The notes beneath the pieces were generated by a model. The model worked only from the letters and a program-made list of their open reading frames with translations, was not told where the DNA came from and did not search any database. 64,000 nt of DNA from an uncultured Odoribacter sp. (GTDB lineage: Bacteria > Bacteroidota > Bacteroidia > Bacteroidales > Marinifilaceae). The stretch lies in contig CALUKF010000011.1 in assembly GCA_944321145.1 (NCBI GenBank), forward strand, positions 1 to 64,000, written 5' to 3'. Positions 25,899 to 35,630 of this stretch are shown in pieces. Position 1 is the stretch's first letter. The number at the start of each line of letters is the position of its first letter. The position numbers and the translations under genes were made by a program.

Positions 25899-27179
25899 AT
25901 GGGCACATACAAAAAGAGAATCATCGACCGCTTGCTGAAGCGAAAACTGGAAGGCAAAGGCGCCGTCCTGCTTCAAGGACCGAAATGGTGCGGCAAAACC
26001 ACCACTGCCGAACAAATCGCCGGCAGCATATTATATATGACTGAACCGGGCAACCTGCAGCGCAACCTGGAACTGGCAAACCTTGACCCATCATTGCTCC
26101 TGCAAGGCGACACCCCTCGCCTGATAGACGAGTGGCAAATCGCGCCCAAATTGTGGGATGCCGTCCGCTTCGAAGTAGACCACCGGCAGGCACGCGGGCA
26201 ATTCATACTGACCGGCTCAGCCGTCCCGCCCTCCACATCCGAAATCATCCATACCGGAACAGGCAGGTTCGCCAAGCTGACCATGCGTCCCATGAGCCTG
26301 TATGAATCCTTGGAATCCTCCGGCGAAGTGAGCTTGGGAGAACTGTTCTCCGCGCCGGAAAAAATCCGTGGCAACAACAACAAGCGGCTGCAAGACATCG
26401 CCTACCTGATTTGCCGCGGCGGATGGCCTGGAGCCGTCGACGAACAATTGAGCGAGGCTGTCGCCTTAGACCAAGCCAAAGACTATTACGACATGGTCGT
26501 GGATGCGGACATTTCCAGGGTCGACGGCGTGAACCGCGACCCCATGCGGGTAAAAGCCCTGATGCGTTCCTATGCCCGCCACCAGGCGACACAAGCCACC
26601 CTGTCCGTCATCCGTGCCGACATGACCTCCAACGACACCCAATCCTTGGATGAAGACACCATCTACAAATACATCAAGGCATTGACCCAAATCTTCGTCA
26701 TCGAAGACATGCCAGCCTGGAATCCCAACTTGCGCTCCAAGACAGCCATCCGCACTTCGGCAACGCGCTACTTCGTCGACCCCTCCATTGCCGTTGCCGC
26801 GCTGGGGCTCGGACCTGCCGATTTGCTCAACGACCCGGAGACCTTCGGTTTGCTCTTTGAAACCCTCTGCATCCGCGACCTGCGCGTTTATGCCGACAGC
26901 CTGGACGGCGAAGTGTTCCATTACCGCGACGGCAAAGGCTTGGAATGCGACGCCGTCGTCCACCTGCGCAACGGCTCCTACGGGCTGGTCGAAATCAAAT
27001 TAGGCAGCGACAAAGGCATCGAAGAAGGGGCAAGCAACCTGAAAAAGCTAAGCGACAAAATAGACACCACCCGCATGAAAGCCCCGGCGTTCCTGGCAAT
27101 CGTTACGGCTATCGGGAATTATGCCTACCGCCGGGCAGACGGCATCTACATCATCCCCGCAGGCTGCCTGAAAGATTAA
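25899..27179 (+). CDS. ATP-binding protein with AAA_14 and DUF4143 domains
   Basis: 426 residues. Walker A GPKWCGKTTT (27-36) and Walker B PRLIDEWQ (73-80) in an AAA_14 domain, sensor-like FILTGSA, then a DUF4143 C-terminal half (about 190-420) with LRSKTAIRTSATRYFVDPSI, ETLCIRDLRVYAD, VFHYRDGKGLECDAVVH and LVEIKLG. The E-CDAVV...VEIKLG pattern is a restriction-endonuclease-like (PD-(D/E)xK) core. Members are scattered accessory genes; biological role unsettled, though a toxin/defence-like role is often suspected. A frameshifted paralogue is at 38645-39936. High GC, like neighbouring core genes. Confidence 0.9.
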   Translation: MGTYKKRIIDRLLKRKLEGKGAVLLQGPKWCGKTTTAEQIAGSILYMTEPGNLQRNLELANLDPSLLLQGDTPRLIDEWQIAPKLWDAVRFEVDHRQARGQFILTGSAVPPSTSEIIHTGTGRFAKLTMRPMSLYESLESSGEVSLGELFSAPEKIRGNNNKRLQDIAYLICRGGWPGAVDEQLSEAVALDQAKDYYDMVVDADISRVDGVNRDPMRVKALMRSYARHQATQATLSVIRADMTSNDTQSLDEDTIYKYIKALTQIFVIEDMPAWNPNLRSKTAIRTSATRYFVDPSIAVAALGLGPADLLNDPETFGLLFETLCIRDLRVYADSLDGEVFHYRDGKGLECDAVVHLRNGSYGLVEIKLGSDKGIEEGASNLKKLSDKIDTTRMKAPAFLAIVTAIGNYAYRRADGIYIIPAGCLKD

Positions 27180-27234
27180 AATTTTTTGCAACGACTATGG
27201 TGAAACCAACAGAAAATATGTAATTTTGTTGCCT

Positions 27235-27774
27235 ATGGAAATGCCGATTGCTTCAAATAAGGACTTTGAGAAATTCTACAAGGAATTCTACCCTGCCGTG
27301 TATGCGTTCCTCACGCGCTACACGGGAGACAAGGAATTGGCTGCCAATCTGGCGCAGGACACGTTCCTGAAAATCTACGAGGAGCGCGAGAAAATCGCTA
27401 CCGTCGAGTATGGCAAAGCCTTCCTCTACACCACTGCCCGCTATCTCTATTGGAACCATTGCAAGCACGAGCAGGCACACCAGAACTACCTCGACTACCT
27501 GAGCGAAAACCAGGAGGAGCACTACAATTTCCTCGAATCCGTGACCCGCGAAGAGACCATCCGCCAGCTCTACGACGCGATAGACACCCTTCCCCCGCGT
27601 TCCCGTGAACTCATCCTCCTCAACCTGCAGGGCAAGGACAATGCCGAAGCCGCCGAAGCCATGGGCATTTCTCTCAACACCGTGAAGAGCCTGAAGAAAA
27701 CAGCCTACTCCGCCCTGCGCGACATCCTCGGCAAAGACTTCTACAACGCCCTCCTCATCCTCCTGACCCTTTGA
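27235..27774 (+). CDS. ECF RNA polymerase sigma factor
   Basis: 179 residues from ATG 27235 (MEMPIASNKDFEKFYKEFYP); ATG 27241 is also possible, the frame upstream starts only at TTG. Region 2: YKEFYPAVYAFLTRYTGDKE, AANLAQDTFLKIYEER. Region 4: TLPPRSRELILLNLQGKDNA EAAEAMGISLNTVKSLKKTA. Partner of the FecR-like gene at 28246; normally the two are adjacent, but here repeat A copy 2 separates them by 471 bp. A TAATTTTG box at 27221-27228 ends only 6 bp before the ATG, so either translation starts later or the true promoter is elsewhere. Confidence 0.9.
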   Translation: MEMPIASNKDFEKFYKEFYPAVYAFLTRYTGDKELAANLAQDTFLKIYEEREKIATVEYGKAFLYTTARYLYWNHCKHEQAHQNYLDYLSENQEEHYNFLESVTREETIRQLYDAIDTLPPRSRELILLNLQGKDNAEAAEAMGISLNTVKSLKKTAYSALRDILGKDFYNALLILLTL

Positions 27775-27890
27775 TTCCCATGGAATAAAAAACGATGCCT
27801 CCCCGTCCGCTTCGTGTGCGGGAAGCACCCCCGTTGCCAATCCAGCAGCACGGACTGGTGCGCCCCGTGCATCCCCCAACTGCCCGGAAG

Positions 27891-28143
27891 CTGTCCTGCA
27901 CCTGTGCAAAACAGGGTCAGAACCTATATTTGAGTTACACTTAACTTACACTTGAGTTACATTTCATTTAGAGATAAACCTATTCTCAACCTATTATAAA
28001 CCTATTATTATCCTATTCCAATATAATAAGAATAGGTCAAAAATAGGTTTTCATATAAATGTCCTGTAACTGGAATGTAATGTGTATGTAACGGAAATGT
28101 AACTTAAATACGGACTTTGCCGCTGTGCAGATGCTGCCCAGAC
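27891..28143. repeat. Repeat family A, copy 2
   Basis: Same orientation and same 11-bp phased AT-rich core (27932-28110) as the copies at 18443 and 46841. Left end ctgtcctgcacctgtgcaaa; the right end is more diverged (gctgtgcagatgctgcccag). Lies between the sigma gene (ends 27774) and the FecR gene (28246), so it sits in the leader of the anti-sigma/receptor transcript. The rest of 27775-28245 holds no other feature that I can see. Confidence 0.85.
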
Positions 28144-28245
28144 GCTGCCCGAAGCAGGGGCGGATATTTTTTTTGAAAAAAAATGGGCAGGCGACTCACC
28201 CGTTTTCCGCGCGAAGTAATCTCTTAGGTAGATAAACACAGAAAA

Positions 28246-29412
28246 ATGGACGAGAAATTAAAAACACGGTTAGACATCGCCCGGTTGTTCGCCAAGAAGT
28301 TGGCAGACGGGCTGGACGAGGAGGAGGCACGGCGCCTGGAGCAGTGGCTGGCAGAGTCGCCGCGCCACGCTGCCGAGTGGGAACGCCTGCGGCAGGAGGT
28401 TGCTCCCGGCGGGCGCAGCGTGGAGTTGCAGCGCGAAGGCGCGCGGCTGGTAGAGCGGCGTTGGCGGGAATTCCGGCAGCGGGTGATGGGCGGAAGGCAG
28501 CGCCTGTGGATACAGGCGATACGCTATGCGGCAATCGTGCTGGTGCCATTGGCAGCGGCGGCGTACCTGTGGACAATGTTCCACCCGGCGGAACCGGCAA
28601 CGGAGGCGGAGACGCCCATCGTGCCGGGCACGTTCCGGGCGCAATTGACGCTGGACGACGGGCGCACGGTGGCATTGGACAGCACGGCATTCCGGAGCAT
28701 CGGGCAATTGCCGGAAGCGACAGTGAAGGTGGCAGACCGTGTGCTGACTTATACACGCAGCGACCATGCCGCACCGGCGGAGGTGAAATACAACACGCTG
28801 GAGATACCCCGTGGCGGGGAATATGCCCTGCAATTGGCGGATGGCTCGCGGGTGTGGCTGAACGCGGAGACGCGGCTGCGCTATCCGGTGGCGTTCGCGG
28901 GCACGGAACGGCGGGTGGAACTCACGGGCGAAGCATATTTCGAAGTGAGCAAGGATGCCACACGCCCCTTTATCGTGCGGGCAAACGGGGTGGACGTGCG
29001 GGTGCTGGGCACTTCGTTCAATGTGGCGGCATACGGCGCAGAGGTGGTGACGACCCTCGTGGAGGGACGGGTGGCAGTTGAAGCGGGGAGCGAGCGCGTG
29101 ACGCTGGAACCCGACCGGCAAGCCGTGTGGGACGGGGAGCGGATGGAGGTGCGGCAGGTGGATGCCAGCAACTACGGGCTGTGGCGGAAGGGGATTTTCT
29201 ACTTCGAGGACAGGCGGCTGGAGGAAATCCTGGATGCCCTGGCGCGGTGGTATGGCGTGGAGGTGTTCTACGTGAACCCGGAGACGAAGGACATGCGCTT
29301 TACGGTGGAAATCAAGCGATATGAAAACATCGATGCCATCCTGCGGCGGATTGCGCAAACGGAGCGCGTGCATTTCGGCGTGAGCGGGCGGACGGTCACT
29401 GTACAGGAATAA
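28246..29412 (+). CDS. FecR-family anti-sigma factor (DUF4974)
   Basis: 388 residues. Cytoplasmic sigma-binding domain (1-88, DIARLFAKKLADGLDEEEAR, RLEQWLAESPRHAAEWERL), one membrane span at about 91-109 (AIRYAAIVLVPLAAAAYLW), periplasmic FecR domain (NTLEIPRGGEYALQLADGSR, GEAYFEVSKDATRPF, VLGTSFNV) and C-terminal DUF4974 (DRRLEEILDALARWYGVEVF). Transmits the receptor signal to the ECF sigma encoded at 27235. Unusually GC-rich, as is the first third of the SusC gene after it, in contrast to the AT-richer genes beyond about 30700. Confidence 0.93.
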   Translation: MDEKLKTRLDIARLFAKKLADGLDEEEARRLEQWLAESPRHAAEWERLRQEVAPGGRSVELQREGARLVERRWREFRQRVMGGRQRLWIQAIRYAAIVLVPLAAAAYLWTMFHPAEPATEAETPIVPGTFRAQLTLDDGRTVALDSTAFRSIGQLPEATVKVADRVLTYTRSDHAAPAEVKYNTLEIPRGGEYALQLADGSRVWLNAETRLRYPVAFAGTERRVELTGEAYFEVSKDATRPFIVRANGVDVRVLGTSFNVAAYGAEVVTTLVEGRVAVEAGSERVTLEPDRQAVWDGERMEVRQVDASNYGLWRKGIFYFEDRRLEEILDALARWYGVEVFYVNPETKDMRFTVEIKRYENIDAILRRIAQTERVHFGVSGRTVTVQE

Positions 29413-29490
29413 AAAAAAGACAAGGGGTGCTCACGCATGCCTTGCCCGATTGAATTTATAACATTATTGTTTAACTCAAAACCCAAAGGT

Positions 29491-32400
29491 ATGGAAAAAA
29501 GTTCGGATTCAGGCAATTTTCACCGAGGAAAGTTGCGAAAAGTATGGTTATTTATGAAATGTTTTATGCTTTTTATGTTCTTTGCTTTTTCGGGAATAGC
29601 AGCGACCTACTCCCAAGAGAAAGCGATTACGCTGTCGGTGGAACGGACAGCGTTGACAGACGTGTTCGCCCGGATACGCGCGGCGAGCGGTTACACATTC
29701 ATTTACAATGCAGATGACTTGCGCGGCTTGACGGTGGAAGCGCTGAAGGTGAAGGACGCACCGGTGGAGGAAGTGCTGGCGCGCTGCTTGGAGGGGACAG
29801 GATTCACGTTCCGGATTGAGGACAACGTGGTGGTAATTGCGGCAGGGACAAAAGCGGCGCAAGAAGCCGGCACGGTGGTCATCCGGGGCAAGGTGGTGGA
29901 CACGCGGAAACAGCCGGTGCCGGGCGTGACGGTAATCATCCAAGGCACTACCCTCGGCACGACGACGGGCGAGGACGGGACGTTCGCCCTGGAAATCCCG
30001 GAGCGGGAGGGCATCACGCTGCTGTTCTCGTTCATCGGGATGAAAACGGTTTCCGTGGCTTACACGGGGCAGGAGAACCTGAATGTCACGATGGAAGAGG
30101 AGGCGACGGAAATCAGCGAAGTGGTGGTGACGGGCTACCAGACCATTGACCGCCGCAAAAACACAAGCGCGGTGACGTCCGTCAAGGCGGAGGACATCAT
30201 GATTCCGGGGGCGATGACCATCGACAAGATGCTCGAAGGGCAGATTCCCGACCTGATGGTGATGACCAATTCCGGGGAGTCGGGCGTAGCGCCACGCATC
30301 CGCATCCGGGGCACTTCGACGCTTATCGGCAACCGCGAGCCGCTGTGGGTGGTGGACGGCGTGATTGTGCAAGACCCTGTACAGATTTCGCCGGACGAAC
30401 TGAACGACCCGGACTATATCAACCGCATCGGCAATGCCATCTCAGGCTTGAACCCGCAGGACATCGACCGCATCGACGTATTAAAGGACGCTTCCGCCAC
30501 AGCACTCTACGGCACGAAGGCTGCGAACGGCGTGATTGTGATTACCACGAAACGCGGGCACATCGGCGAGCCGGAGATTTCGTACAGGGGCACAGCTTCG
30601 CTGAAACTGCGCCCCCGGTATTCGGACAGGAACATTGACTTGATGGATGCCAAGGAGCGGCTCAATGTGTCGAGGGAATTGGCGGAGGGGCATTATGAAT
30701 ATGCCAGCAACATCACGTATGCCGGTTACGAGGAGTTATTGCAAAAACTTTACAGCCGCGACATTACCTATAAGCAATTCGAAGAACAAGTCAGTTATCT
30801 GAAAGAGACAAACACCGATTGGTTCAAGTTGCTAACCCAAGATGCTTTCTCGTCCACCCACTCATTGAGTGTGACAGGAGGTTCGGAAAAAGTGCGGTAT
30901 TACGCTTCCCTCGGCGTAAACTTAGAGAATGACGTCATCAGGTCGAACGATGCCAAACGCTATACGGGAACAGTTAATCTGGACATCAACTTCACGCCAT
31001 GGTTTACCGCCTCATTCAATTTGAATGCCAACACTTTCAAAAAGAACATGTACCAAAGTGAGATTTCCCCCATTAACTATGCATATAACACCAGCCGCGC
31101 CATTGCTGCCTATACGCAGAATGGGGAATATAATTTCTACAATAAAGTAAACGGCTCGGAGGCTTACAAGTACAACATCCTGAATGAACTGGAAAACAGC
31201 AGTTCCATGCAAGAATCCTCGGCAGGCAGTTTCCAAGCCAATCTAAACTTCCGCCCCATCGATTGGATTCAGATTCGCGGCATCCTTTCCTATTCATTCA
31301 GCAATACCATCATGGAAAACTATTGGGGAGAGAAAAGTTTTCATGCGGCAACCCTCCGATACAGTGATTATGGTGAAGAACCGAGGTCTTCGCAATGCGC
31401 CCTGCCTTTTGGCGGAGAGCTTACAAGACAAGATTCTCGCAACAAATCGTATATGTTCCGCTTGCAGGCAGATGTCAACAAATATTTCGGATCCGAGCAG
31501 CAACACAACATTTTTGCTTCCGTGGGTTCGGAAATCAATTCTACCAAATACGACTCTTACCAAACGATCAGCCGCGGTTATTCGCCAGAGCGCGGCAAGC
31601 AATATATCACAACACCACGCGGAATTTACGAAGGGTATGAGTACTGGCTATACAATAATTTTCCCTACATTACGGATAATCTGACCAATATGCTGTCCCT
31701 GTATTGGAGTGCTTCCTACAGCTATGGCAACTATTTTACCCTGAATGCCAACATGCGTTACGACGGTTCGAACCAATTCGGGGAACGGAGCAATGAGAAA
31801 ATCCTGCCGATTTGGTCTGCCTCCTTTAACTATAACATCATTGAACATTTTAGAGACAAGCAGAAACTTTTTGACAACTTACTCCTGAAAATGTCTTATG
31901 GCTACCAAGGGAATATGCTAAACGACCAGTCTCCCGTGATGGTGATTTCCAAAAAACCGCTGGATACCCATTACAATGAATATGTATCCACTATCTCCAT
32001 TTATCCCAATCCGAACCTCACATGGGAAAAAACGGGGTCGCTGAATATCGGGCTTGAATTTTCCATGCTACAAAACCGGTTTATGTTCTCAGCATCTTAT
32101 TACCGCAAACATACCAAAGACGCTTATATGAGCAAAGAGATTTCAGGCGTAAACGGCATGAATTCATACGTTGTCAATGGCGGCAAGATTACCAATAGCG
32201 GTTACGACTTTGCTTTAACTGTCAACCCGATTCGCACAAAAGACCTCCGTTGGTACCTTTCCACCTCGTTTTCCCACACAGAAAACGAAGTAAGCTCAGT
32301 ACCGGGCGTTGACCAGTTTGAGCGGGAAAATTTCCTGAATGGCACTGCGATTGTAAACGGCGCGTCTATCAGTTCCTTTTATTCTTACAAATTTATCGGG

Positions 32401-33078
32401 CTTGACCCCACAGACGGAACTCCCCTTTTCGATGACATGGAAGAGGAACAGGGAGAGCTTTATGGCAAGAGCAAATATGAGGTGTTCACCAAAGTATTGG
32501 AAAAATCCGGTTCGCGCGAGCCGAAAATTTACGGAGGTCTGAATACCACAGTAAATTACAAGCGTTGGCGTCTGAATGCCGCCTTTTCTTACAGTTTGGG
32601 GGCAAAAACCCGGTTGTTTAAAATGTATACAGACGATTACGGACGTATCCGTCCGGAGAATAACTTGAACCGGGCATTCCTAAATCGCTGGCAACGCCCC
32701 GGGGATGAGCAATATACAGACATCCCAGCTATCTTGACATCGGGTTACAATCTCGAATCTTACTTGTACCACTGGACGTATTACCTGATTGACGACCCCG
32801 TACCGGAAATTGCCCCCTCCCGTTGGTATCAATACAATTACGGCAACCATCGTGTGGTCAGCGCCAATTACCTGAAATGCACAAATATCATGCTGACTTA
32901 TAATTTTAATACCGAACGGTTGGGCATCAAACGGCTGGAGGTTTCAGCATCCGTCAACAATCCGTTTGTCTGGAGCTCCAAAGAACTGCAAGGACAAACC
33001 CCGGTACAGAGCGGATTCACAGAGGTACAGCTCTCGGAACGCCCAACTTTCACGCTGGGATTGAATTTAACTTTTTAA
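29491..33078 (+). CDS. SusC/RagA-family TonB-dependent receptor with STN domain
   Basis: 1195 residues from ATG 29491 (MEKSSDSGNFHRGKLRKVWL), signal/anchor at about 25-45 (CFMLFMFFAFSGIAATYSQE). STN domain about 48-115, carboxypeptidase-regulatory-like domain about 125-205, plug with ATALYGTKAANGVIVITTKRG-type motif, barrel ending LGLNLTF. It should import a ligand together with SusD and report occupancy to FecR. The gene is a composition mosaic: GC-rich up to about 30700, clearly AT-richer afterwards, with the change within the barrel start. The signalling and plug part resembles its GC-rich FecR neighbour; the barrel part resembles SusD and downstream genes. Confidence 0.94.
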   Translation: MEKSSDSGNFHRGKLRKVWLFMKCFMLFMFFAFSGIAATYSQEKAITLSVERTALTDVFARIRAASGYTFIYNADDLRGLTVEALKVKDAPVEEVLARCLEGTGFTFRIEDNVVVIAAGTKAAQEAGTVVIRGKVVDTRKQPVPGVTVIIQGTTLGTTTGEDGTFALEIPEREGITLLFSFIGMKTVSVAYTGQENLNVTMEEEATEISEVVVTGYQTIDRRKNTSAVTSVKAEDIMIPGAMTIDKMLEGQIPDLMVMTNSGESGVAPRIRIRGTSTLIGNREPLWVVDGVIVQDPVQISPDELNDPDYINRIGNAISGLNPQDIDRIDVLKDASATALYGTKAANGVIVITTKRGHIGEPEISYRGTASLKLRPRYSDRNIDLMDAKERLNVSRELAEGHYEYASNITYAGYEELLQKLYSRDITYKQFEEQVSYLKETNTDWFKLLTQDAFSSTHSLSVTGGSEKVRYYASLGVNLENDVIRSNDAKRYTGTVNLDINFTPWFTASFNLNANTFKKNMYQSEISPINYAYNTSRAIAAYTQNGEYNFYNKVNGSEAYKYNILNELENSSSMQESSAGSFQANLNFRPIDWIQIRGILSYSFSNTIMENYWGEKSFHAATLRYSDYGEEPRSSQCALPFGGELTRQDSRNKSYMFRLQADVNKYFGSEQQHNIFASVGSEINSTKYDSYQTISRGYSPERGKQYITTPRGIYEGYEYWLYNNFPYITDNLTNMLSLYWSASYSYGNYFTLNANMRYDGSNQFGERSNEKILPIWSASFNYNIIEHFRDKQKLFDNLLLKMSYGYQGNMLNDQSPVMVISKKPLDTHYNEYVSTISIYPNPNLTWEKTGSLNIGLEFSMLQNRFMFSASYYRKHTKDAYMSKEISGVNGMNSYVVNGGKITNSGYDFALTVNPIRTKDLRWYLSTSFSHTENEVSSVPGVDQFERENFLNGTAIVNGASISSFYSYKFIGLDPTDGTPLFDDMEEEQGELYGKSKYEVFTKVLEKSGSREPKIYGGLNTTVNYKRWRLNAAFSYSLGAKTRLFKMYTDDYGRIRPENNLNRAFLNRWQRPGDEQYTDIPAILTSGYNLESYLYHWTYYLIDDPVPEIAPSRWYQYNYGNHRVVSANYLKCTNIMLTYNFNTERLGIKRLEVSASVNNPFVWSSKELQGQTPVQSGFTEVQLSERPTFTLGLNLTF

Positions 33079-33098
33079 ATGAACCAATAATTTGAAAT

Positions 33099-34688
33099 AT
33101 GAAACATTTATATTTTGTAATCGTCCTGTTTTTGTTGTGTGGATGTTCCAGTTTTTTGGAAGAATATTCGCAAGACAAAGCTTATATCCAGAGTTATGAA
33201 GATTTGGATGAATTACTCTTAGGGAATGCTTATCTTGAAAAATTTAATGGTGGCAGTTGGGAAATGACAGGCGTTTCCGGCAATCAATATTATGCTTGGG
33301 TACATTTTATCGCCGATGAATTGCAGCAAGTGCGCGACGGATTCTACTGGTCATCCAACGGTCCGGGATGGGCAGGTTTCGGTTATTACACTTGGCAATA
33401 CCGGGTAGACCAAGACCCGGAGGGAAATATCACTTGGAATGAGGATAGTGATTTCCAAAAATTGTATGCCCACATCAATGCCTGCAATATGATTTTGGAG
33501 GAAGCCAAAGCATTTGAAAACAGCAAGGATGAAGTAATACAAGAGAATGTGAACCGCATCAAAGGAGAATGCTTTTTCCTGCGGGGCAGCTACTATTTCC
33601 TATTGGCGAACTTCTACGGCAAACCTTACGAAACAAGCACTGCAGCGACCGACCCTGCTGTTCCGCTCAAATTGTCACCATACGTAGAAGACATTTATTT
33701 CCAACGCAATAGTGTAGCAGACGTATATGAGCAAGTGGAAAAGGATTTGCTGGAAGCAGAACATCTGCTGAAAGATGTCCCGAAAAAATCTATTTACCGG
33801 GCAGATGTTCATGCCGCCCGCCTAATGCTAAGCCGGATGTACCTCTATATGTGCGATTACGAGAAAGCCGTGGAGTACGCTTCTTTAGTAACTACAGAAG
33901 GACCTGCATTGGAGGATTTGAACGGTTTTGGCGGAACAGATGAAATGACAGGATTGGCAATAGATTTTTTGAACCCCAACTTATCCGAACTGATATTTTC
34001 AACGGGTTTAGCTCCGTTTGCAAACAACGTAGCTACTGACAATTTACGGCTCATCATGCAATATGGAAATTCTTTCCAAATCTCCAATGAATTGTATCAA
34101 GCGTATGCACCTGAAACTTCACATGACTTGCGTTTGCAACATTATGTCGTATCCAAAAGCGGATATATTGCTTACAAAAAACTGGCGAACTCTCTAACTG
34201 CAACTTTGGAAATGTCAGACGTATTCCTCATGCGGACATCGGAAGCTTACCTGAACCTTGCCGAAGCAGCCGCTTGCGCTGGTGACGAAGCGACTGCCCG
34301 CACAGCATTAAAAACTTTGCGTGAGAAACGGATAGACGCAACATATTACAGCCCGGCAGAATTAGAGGGTCTCAGCGGGGAAGAATTGGTTCATTTCATC
34401 CGCGAGGAACGGCGACGGGAGCTTTGCCTGGAGGGGCACCGTTGGTTTGATTTGCGCCGTTACCGGGTTGCCGCCCAATACCCGGAAGAAATCACTTTAG
34501 AGCACATTCATATCAACAAAAGCCTGAACATGTTGACAGGCACATTCGAAATTGAATGGGAACGGAAATACACGTTACCATCGGACGACCCTGCATGGGT
34601 GCTTCCCATTCCACGAAATGAAATAGAAAAAAACACGGGAATGATCAATAATCCCAGAAATGAAAGAACTTACGAAAACATTTATTGA
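33099..34688 (+). CDS. SusD/RagB-family lipoprotein
   Basis: 529 residues. Lipoprotein signal MKHLYFVIVLFLLCGCSSFL (Cys16), then EEYSQDKAYIQSYEDLDELL, the SusD-like N-terminal region; TPR-like helices follow (ARLMLSRMYLYMCDYEKAVE, EAYLNLAEAAACAGDEATAR) and the C-terminal family block REERRRELCLEGHRWFDLRR. Forms the surface lid on the SusC channel. Starts 20 bp after SusC; the next lipoprotein gene begins 2 bp after its stop. Ligand unknown; the lack of glycoside hydrolases and presence of thioredoxin-like proteins downstream suggests a peptide, cofactor or metal complex rather than a glycan (inference). Confidence 0.94.
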   Translation: MKHLYFVIVLFLLCGCSSFLEEYSQDKAYIQSYEDLDELLLGNAYLEKFNGGSWEMTGVSGNQYYAWVHFIADELQQVRDGFYWSSNGPGWAGFGYYTWQYRVDQDPEGNITWNEDSDFQKLYAHINACNMILEEAKAFENSKDEVIQENVNRIKGECFFLRGSYYFLLANFYGKPYETSTAATDPAVPLKLSPYVEDIYFQRNSVADVYEQVEKDLLEAEHLLKDVPKKSIYRADVHAARLMLSRMYLYMCDYEKAVEYASLVTTEGPALEDLNGFGGTDEMTGLAIDFLNPNLSELIFSTGLAPFANNVATDNLRLIMQYGNSFQISNELYQAYAPETSHDLRLQHYVVSKSGYIAYKKLANSLTATLEMSDVFLMRTSEAYLNLAEAAACAGDEATARTALKTLREKRIDATYYSPAELEGLSGEELVHFIREERRRELCLEGHRWFDLRRYRVAAQYPEEITLEHIHINKSLNMLTGTFEIEWERKYTLPSDDPAWVLPIPRNEIEKNTGMINNPRNERTYENIY

Positions 34689-34690
34689 GT

Positions 34691-35577
34691 ATGAATATGA
34701 GACATGCGTTATTTGCTTTTTTGCTGGCAGGCAGCCTGCTATCGTGCAGCAACCGGAATGGTTTGAAAACGACCAACCGGAAATAGATTTCTTTGCCGTG
34801 CCGGAAGATGCCACGGGAGAAGAAGCCGAGTTACGGCGAAACTTTTTTAACGAAAGAGGTGTTTATCTTTTGTTTAATGATACGTTAGGGATACGTCAAA
34901 CTCCGACGCTTTCCGGAGATACAATGACAAACTTACAGGTCATCGATTTTTTATGGGACATGACGCCTAGCGACCAATACAGGGACTCCATAAAATTTGT
35001 CTATCAAAATGATGAAGCACAAAGGCGTGCAGCAACTTCTTTTTTGCAGGAAGAAGTGTTTAAAGAGTTGCCTGAATTGTTTTACCCCTATTCTGTCCTT
35101 TTGGTCGAAGAAATATGGCGTTATCCTAACACAGGATATGTCAGCCAATGGCAAACCATGCTAACTTTGCATGCCCTGCAATGCTCCGCCATTGCCATCA
35201 ACCACGTAAACGAAATGACGGATGCTGAAAAAGACGAGTTGATTATGAACATTGTCGGAGACTTTGTCATTTCACGCATCAATTTAATACCGGAAGAGGA
35301 TTTTGAGGAATTCTATTCTTTCAGCAAAAACTATTATAATTTAAATGGCTATGAGATGGGACAACTGGGAGGAACTGCTGAAACATGCGGTTTCCTCGAA
35401 GTCGAACAATGGCTGGCGATAACAAAAGAAGACGACAAGATGGCTTTCTTGAATAAAGTGTTTGAGTTATCAGAAGAAGAGTTCCGAACTACATACGATG
35501 CTTACCCTTTGATTATCTCTAAGATGGAAGCACTGGTAAAGTTATTAAACAATTATGAAGTGAACATCTATCGATGA
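34691..35577 (+). pseudogene. SusD-linked lipoprotein of unknown function, apparent -1 frameshift after the lipobox
   Basis: ATG 34691 (or 34697) starts MNMRHALFAFLLAGSLLSCS, a perfect lipoprotein signal, 2 bp after the SusD stop, but this frame ends soon after. The rest of the protein is in the next frame from about 34753 (PEWFENDQPEIDFFAVPEDA ... to 35577, about 275 residues). Adding one base in gcaacc (34749-34754) would join Cys-Ser-x-Pro-Glu-Trp-Phe. The body is acidic and helical (HALQCSAIAINHVNEMTDAE, EFYSFSKNYYNLNGYEM). SusD-linked genes in this position often encode zinc-binding peptidase-like lipoproteins, but no HExxH is present here. Recent break or sequence error. Confidence 0.65.
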
Positions 35578-35630
35578 AATAGTAAGTTTTATTAACCGTG
35601 CATTGTGCACATAAATAAGTCATTATCACT

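Noticed and set aside
28270-29373. 367-codon minus-strand frame opposite the second fecR
   Set aside because: Shadow of a GC-rich gene; fecR motifs are complete on the plus strand.
34660-34760. A start inside the SusD gene for the downstream protein (frame from 34660)
   Set aside because: It would overlap SusD and lack any export signal, while a perfect lipoprotein signal lies in the next frame at 34691.
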